Shown piece by piece: positions 60,184 through 64,000 of a DNA stretch of 64,000 bases. A program made the translations under genes and the position numbers. Below the pieces are notes generated by a model that was given only the letters and a program-made list of their open reading frames with translations, ran no database searches and was not told where the DNA came from. The number at the start of each line of letters is the position of its first letter. Within the stretch, counting starts at the first letter, position 1. This DNA is from Hyphomicrobiales bacterium (GTDB lineage: Bacteria; Pseudomonadota; Alphaproteobacteria; Rhizobiales; Rhizobiaceae): assembly GCA_900470805.1 (NCBI GenBank), contig UCCA01000023.1, positions 310,001-374,000 of the forward strand, given 5' to 3'.

Positions 60184-61124
60184 TCAGAGCGTGTAGACAT
60201 CGTCGTGGGTGGCAACAAAAAATTCGCCGACCGGCGTTACCCAGCCGCGGAACATGCCGGCCGTGTTATAGGGCATCGTGACCGAACCATCCGCGCCGAC
60301 GGCGACAAGACCGGCGCCGATGGCATACGGTCGCAGCTGTTCCATGATGACATTCTCTGCCGCCTGATCGACGCTTTCGCCGAGATAGCGAACGCGGCTC
60401 GCCACTTCATGGCCGACGGCATAACGGATGAAATATTCGCCCTTGCCGGTGCCCGATACGGCGCAGACGCCATCGCGAGCATAGGTCCCCGCCCCTGCAA
60501 TCGGCGTATCGCCGATGCGGCCGGCCGGCTTGTTGTTGTAACCACCGGTCGATGTCGCTGCCGCAAGGTGCCCGGACGCATCCAGCGCAACGGCACCGAC
60601 TGTGCCGTGTTTTTCGGATTCGCTGGCCTTGGCCGCCGTACCGGCTGCGGCATGTGCCTTCATGGCCGCCAGCGCCTGAACCCGCTTTTCGGTGGTGAAA
60701 TAGTTTTGGTCGACGATATCAAGACCTTCGACCCTGGCGAAATCATCGGCGGCGGGACCTCCAAGCAGAACGGCATCCCCCTTCTCCATGACACGGCGTG
60801 CGTGACCGGATTGCGGATGTGTCGTACCAGCGTCACCGCGCCGGTTTCCAGAGTGCTGCCATCCATGATCGAGGCATCGAGCTCGTGTTCGCCATCGGTG
60901 TTGAGTGCCGCGCCATGACCGGCGTTGAAATGGGGGCTGTCTTCCATGACCACGACCGCCGCCTGAACCGCTTCGAGCGCCGAGCCGCCGGCTTTCAGGA
61001 CGGCCCAACCGGCTTGCAGCGACCGATGAATATCGACACGCGCCGCTGCCCATTCCGCCTCGCTGAGGTCATCTTTCGCCATCACGCCGCAGCCACCGTG
61101 TATCGCAAGTGCAATTTTTGTCAT
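60184..61124 (-). pseudogene. Isoaspartyl peptidase/L-asparaginase (plant type), frameshifted
   Basis: The first part (MTKIALAIHGGCGVMAKDD..., AAVVVMEDSPHFNAGHG, ending RHIRNPVTHA) is in one frame. The second part from RRVMEKGDAVLLGG, with the catalytic Thr in EKHGTVGAVALD and GTGKGEYFIRYA, is in another. The break is at about 60796-60803, where the tract ACGC is present twice on the - strand. Adding one more ACGC would read VTHARRVMEKGD, restoring the family sequence. AAGGACAG precedes the ATG at 61124. The enzyme is an autoprocessing N-terminal-nucleophile hydrolase, so this allele should be inactive. Confidence 0.85.
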
Positions 61125-61167
61125 GGGTCTGTCCTTCACATCTGTGCCGGAGTGTCCGGCCCGCATT

Positions 61168-61197
61168 GAAAAACACCCCGCATTTTCATGCGGGGTG
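61168..61197 (-). terminator. Rho-independent terminator of the hydantoinase-like operon
   Basis: On the - strand: CACCCCGCA, loop TGAAAA, TGCGGGGTG, then T5. A perfect 9-bp stem just after the hydantoinase-like gene. Confidence 0.88.
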
Positions 61198-61210
61198 CAG
61201 CAGTCAGTTA

Positions 61211-62749
61211 TCAGGCGAGTTCGATATCACCGATAACCCGCACGCGCACGCGACGCGCGCCGCCCGGCAGATAGGCAATCGGGATATCCTCGACCTCCAG
61301 CGTCTTCAGGCTTTCGCGGCTGGCACCGGAAGCAACGGCTGCGGCCTGCGCTTCGGCTTCCGCTGTGGCCAGAGCCTCGTCGCGGCTGATGCCGGAGAAC
61401 ACCTGATCCACTTCGCCGGAGACCTGCGCCATGGCGGCACCCAGTGCATTGGCAACACCGGCGTTTTCGACACGCAGCACTTCGGAAGCGCCCAAAACCT
61501 TTTCCGGGATCAGGAAGGCGCCGCCGCCGACCGCAATCAGTGGCACATCTTCGGCCGAGGTCTTCATCTGGTCAAAGCTGTCGGTCACCATGTCGCGGAT
61601 GCGCTCGAGGCTGGCCTTGACGAAAGCCGGATCGAGACCCTTCACACGGTCCTTGTCGCCCATTTCAATTAGGCCGGCGGCAACAGCCACATCAGATGTC
61701 GTCAGCGTATTGCCGCCAAAAACCAGCGCTTCCGAGAGAATACGATAACCGACGGAACGCGGTCCGATCTTGCCGGTTTCGGGATCGATGATCGTGCCGC
61801 CGCCGAGCGCGATCGGCAGAAGATCCGGCATGCGGAACAGCGTACGCACGCCGCCGACATGCACGATATTGTTCGCCTCACGCGGAAAACCGCCGACAAG
61901 GCAGCCGATATCCGACGTGGTGCCGCCGACATCGACGACCATCGCATCGGTCAGGCCGGTGAGAAAGGCCGCGCCGCGCATGGAATTGGTCGGGCCGGAG
62001 GCAAAGCTGTGCACCGGGTTGGCTGCCGCGACATCCGCCAAGGCCACGGTGCCGTCGTTCTGGGTGAGGAAGAACGGCGCGGCAATCGAGGCTTCACGCA
62101 ATGCGTCGGAAAACGCCTGCACGGTGGTCTTGCCGAGCGATTGCAGCGCGGCATTCAGCAACGCCACGTTTTCGCGTTCCAGCAGACCGATACGGCCCAG
62201 CGTATGCGACAGCGTGATGCGGGCTTCCGGAATGATCGATCGGACGATCTCGGCGGCGGTCACTTCGCATTCGGTGGTGAGCGGCGAAAAGGTTGCCGAA
62301 ATCGCGATCGAGGTGATGCCGGCGTCGCGGATTTTCATCGCCGCTTCGCGGATTTCGTCCGGGATCATCGGCACGATCGGGCTGCCGTCATATTCATGGC
62401 CGCCATGCACCATGAAGATCAAAGGATCGACAGCAGTGCGCAGATCTTCCGGCCAGTCGCACATGGGAGGCAGGGAGGAGCCGCTCGGCAGCGCGATGCG
62501 GATGGCCGCGACACGTTCCAGACGGGCGCGTTCGACGACCGCATTGGTGAAATGGGTGGTGCCGATCATCACGGCGTCAAGCGGGCGCAGTGTGTTGCCG
62601 ATCGAGCCGGACACATGCGCGAGCGCCGATTTTACGCCGGACATCACGTCCTGCGTGGTCGGAACCTTGATCGAGGAGAGGATCGTGTCGCCGTCAATCA
62701 GCACGGCATCCGTATTGGTGCCGCCAACGTCAATACCGATGCGTTTCAT
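61211..62749 (-). CDS. Hydantoinase/oxoprolinase-family protein (HyuA-like)
   Basis: 512-aa actin-like ATPase-fold enzyme. RIGIDVGGTNTDAVLID is the N-terminal phosphate-binding loop and AMVVDVGGTTSDIGCLVGG the second one. VMIGTTHFTNAVVERARL is conserved in the family. Members hydrolyse hydantoins or 5-oxoproline with ATP. The start overlaps the DUF917 stop (ATGA at 62746-62749), a pairing seen in many bacteria. Substrate not established; DUF917 proteins have been linked to S-methyl-thiohydantoin chemistry. Confidence 0.9.
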   Translation of the reverse strand: MKRIGIDVGGTNTDAVLIDGDTILSSIKVPTTQDVMSGVKSALAHVSGSIGNTLRPLDAVMIGTTHFTNAVVERARLERVAAIRIALPSGSSLPPMCDWPEDLRTAVDPLIFMVHGGHEYDGSPIVPMIPDEIREAAMKIRDAGITSIAISATFSPLTTECEVTAAEIVRSIIPEARITLSHTLGRIGLLERENVALLNAALQSLGKTTVQAFSDALREASIAAPFFLTQNDGTVALADVAAANPVHSFASGPTNSMRGAAFLTGLTDAMVVDVGGTTSDIGCLVGGFPREANNIVHVGGVRTLFRMPDLLPIALGGGTIIDPETGKIGPRSVGYRILSEALVFGGNTLTTSDVAVAAGLIEMGDKDRVKGLDPAFVKASLERIRDMVTDSFDQMKTSAEDVPLIAVGGGAFLIPEKVLGASEVLRVENAGVANALGAAMAQVSGEVDQVFSGISRDEALATAEAEAQAAAVASGASRESLKTLEVEDIPIAYLPGGARRVRVRVIGDIELA

Positions 62750-63822
62750 GGGAATACCGATGTGAATTCGATGTCATAACCGAAGGCGCGAGGGCCGACG
62801 GCGGCGATGCCTGCGGGCGTGGTCAGAAGCTCGGGTGCCGGAAGTGCGACAACCGTGACACGCTGGCCGTAACGCACGGATTCGGTGCCGATTGCGCCAC
62901 CCGACACCGTGTCGAGTAGGCACAGCAGGTCCGGTGTCATGGCAACGGGCTGGCCATCACGGAAGGCGACCGCCCATTCATTCTGGAAGGCCAGTTCCAT
63001 GCGCGAGCCCTTGTCGGCATCGATGCCTTCAATGACCGTCTTGCCACGCAAGAAGCCGCCGGTGGTTTCGCGCACCACGTCGACGATCTTGCCGCGGAAC
63101 AGCTGCTTGCCGCCTTCATGGTCGAGCACGGCCTTGACCGGATCATCATGACGCGCACGCGCCTCGATGACGGCACGGCCGAGTTCGGTCGCCTTGGTGA
63201 CTGTGTAATGAATGCCCCAATCCTTGACCTCGCGGCCGGTGCGGGGTGCCTTGCAGGTGGCGGCCGTCGAGCCGACTTCGGTGCAGACCTTTCGCGAGAT
63301 GCGCTCCATCCACTTCCACGAGGCGGCGCGGGTGACGATCACTTCATTGTCGCGGATATCGACAAGCGACAGCGGGAACATCGGCAGATTGCCGATGGCG
63401 AACGACGTCATCTGCGCTTCGGGATAGGCGCGGCCCATTGCATCGGCATTAACGACCGGGCGGTCGAGCATGGCGCCGGCGAGGAAGGACGACAGTGCGT
63501 TGGATCCACCGATCTCGACGCTCATGATGGCGCGGAACGGACGCCCCAGATAATCCTCCATCACCTCGACTGCGCGGGCGAGGTGGATGGGATCGCTGAG
63601 ACGTTCCTGACCGACCAGCGGTGCCCCCATCTTGGAAACGACAGCGACCATGTCGTCATCGCCCAGATCCATCGGATCGATGATCTGCACACGGCGGCCT
63701 TCGGCATAAAGCCGGCGCAGATTGAGTGTGGAGATATAGGGATTGCCACCGCCGCCGGTGCCCAGAATCCAGGCGCCCGTGGCGAGCGGTTCGATATTTT
63801 CCTCGGGGAATTCCTGCAGCAT
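62746..63822 (-). CDS. DUF917 protein
   Basis: 358-aa DUF917-family protein. Signature stretches are LATGAWILGTGGGGNPYIS at the N-terminus, DMVAVVSKMGAPLVGQERL, VEIGGSNALSSFLAGAML and VNADAMGRAYPEAQM. The family is almost always encoded beside hydantoinase/oxoprolinase genes and often an ABC importer, as here. It is coupled to the hydantoinase-like gene. Cytoplasmic. Confidence 0.9.
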   Translation of the reverse strand: MLQEFPEENIEPLATGAWILGTGGGGNPYISTLNLRRLYAEGRRVQIIDPMDLGDDDMVAVVSKMGAPLVGQERLSDPIHLARAVEVMEDYLGRPFRAIMSVEIGGSNALSSFLAGAMLDRPVVNADAMGRAYPEAQMTSFAIGNLPMFPLSLVDIRDNEVIVTRAASWKWMERISRKVCTEVGSTAATCKAPRTGREVKDWGIHYTVTKATELGRAVIEARARHDDPVKAVLDHEGGKQLFRGKIVDVVRETTGGFLRGKTVIEGIDADKGSRMELAFQNEWAVAFRDGQPVAMTPDLLCLLDTVSGGAIGTESVRYGQRVTVVALPAPELLTTPAGIAAVGPRAFGYDIEFTSVFP

Positions 63823-63850
63823 GTGTCACCCAAACAGTCGATGGCATTGC

Positions 63851-63886
63851 CCGGTCCGCACCCATGCAAGCATGTATGCGGACCGG
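63851..63886 (-). promoter_or_regulatory. Perfect 10-bp hairpin before the DUF917 gene
   Basis: CCGGTCCGCA (63851-63860) pairs with TGCGGACCGG (63877-63886); a second small hairpin CATGC-AA-GCATG is in the loop. No T-tract on either side. It probably separates expression of the binding-protein gene from the catabolic genes. Confidence 0.6.
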
Positions 63887-63910
63887 ATTTCGTGAGGGTC
63901 CTCGAAGGCC

Positions 63911-64000
63911 TTAGTTGGCCTTGCAGTCCCAATGGAAGTTGGAGAAGTTGAGGTCCCAGCTCTGCATCGGAATGAAGGCATAGCCCTGAAGGCACTTGCT
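63911..64000 (-). CDS. C-terminus of a probable ABC importer binding protein, truncated by window
   Basis: Only 29 codons and a TAA stop (63911-63913) are in the window. They read ...LQGYAFIPMQSWDLNFSNFH, then WDCKAN. The final Trp/Asn-rich segment resembles the C-terminal tail of peptide-type periplasmic binding proteins, and the gene order (binding protein, hairpin, DUF917, hydantoinase) fits. The call is by tail pattern and context only. Confidence 0.5.
   Translation of the reverse strand, partial: SKCLQGYAFIPMQSWDLNFSNFHWDCKAN

Noticed and set aside
1..64000. CRISPR arrays, tRNA or rRNA genes, intact insertion sequences, phage genes
   Set aside because: No regularly spaced repeats, cloverleaf-like segments, transposase motifs or phage structural genes were seen in reading both strands. 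A tRNAscan or ISfinder run would be decisive.

Overview
The window looks like part of a large replicon (chromosome, chromid or megaplasmid) of an alphaproteobacterium of the Rhizobium/Agrobacterium/Ensifer group. The evidence is a GC-rich, densely overlapping gene layout, many ABC importers, a rhizobial adenylate cyclase-TPR protein, a PmtA phospholipid methyltransferase, two tandem ku genes with a PE-LIG-POL LigD, EcfG-type (GGAAC-N16/17-xGTT) promoters, and a NadQ-nadABC operon. No rRNA, tRNA, CRISPR array or intact insertion sequence was recognised. Everything here is read by eye from the sequence; family names come from motif recognition, not database searches.

Region 1 (1-7.5 kb, + strand): the 3' part of a peptide/nickel-type ABC importer (two permeases and a fused double ATPase). 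It is translationally coupled to a luciferase-like FMN monooxygenase, two AhpD/CMD-fold proteins, a VOC/glyoxalase-like protein and an aldo/keto reductase. Region 2 (7.7-16 kb): a class III cyclase-TPR protein, a small membrane protein, a LysR regulator and a catabolic-looking run (DUF1348 protein, three alpha/beta hydrolases, an isochorismatase-like hydrolase, a PNPOx-like flavoprotein). Region 3 (16-22 kb): a 912-aa winged-helix/AAA-type regulator, a lone receiver domain, two small coupled ORFs, and two Crp/Fnr paralogues flanking a DUF6894 protein.

Region 4 (22.3-30.5 kb, - strand plus a divergent ROK regulator): a UgpBAEC-like importer with two tandem glycerophosphodiesterase paralogues and an inositol-monophosphatase-family enzyme. 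This is a complete uptake-and-hydrolysis route for a phosphodiester. Region 5 (30.6-40 kb): a LysR-headed - strand run of redox and hydrolase genes (DUF4405 membrane protein, CxxCH cytochrome, frameshifted cupin, CMD protein, Tat-exported hydrolase, secreted hydrolase). A divergent MFS exporter and aldo/keto reductase follow, then a decayed histidine-kinase fragment and another hydrolase.

Region 6 (40.2-50.4 kb): a stress and DNA-repair island with ku1-ku2, ligD, a PepSY-like secreted protein, a glycine-zipper stress protein, a short-chain dehydrogenase, an FMN reductase and small proteins. Six of its transcription units carry EcfG-like promoters. A 56-aa, nine-cysteine ORF with a good ribosome-binding site lies between ligD and the stress genes. 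Region 7 (50.5-54.7 kb): a dead formaldehyde/alcohol-dehydrogenase tail, then a coupled trio (N-formylglutamate amidohydrolase family, DUF1704 'QEGLA' metallopeptidase, glutathione-synthetase-like ATP-grasp ligase). I consider this trio the best candidate for an uncharacterised biochemical system.

Region 8 (54.8-59.9 kb): pmtA and the de novo NAD operon nadQ-nadA-nadB-nadC, with a perfect 17-bp inverted repeat in front of nadA. Region 9 (60-64 kb): an isoaspartyl peptidase/asparaginase gene broken by loss of one ACGC unit, then a hydantoinase/oxoprolinase-like gene coupled to a DUF917 gene and, at the window edge, the C-terminus of a likely importer binding protein.
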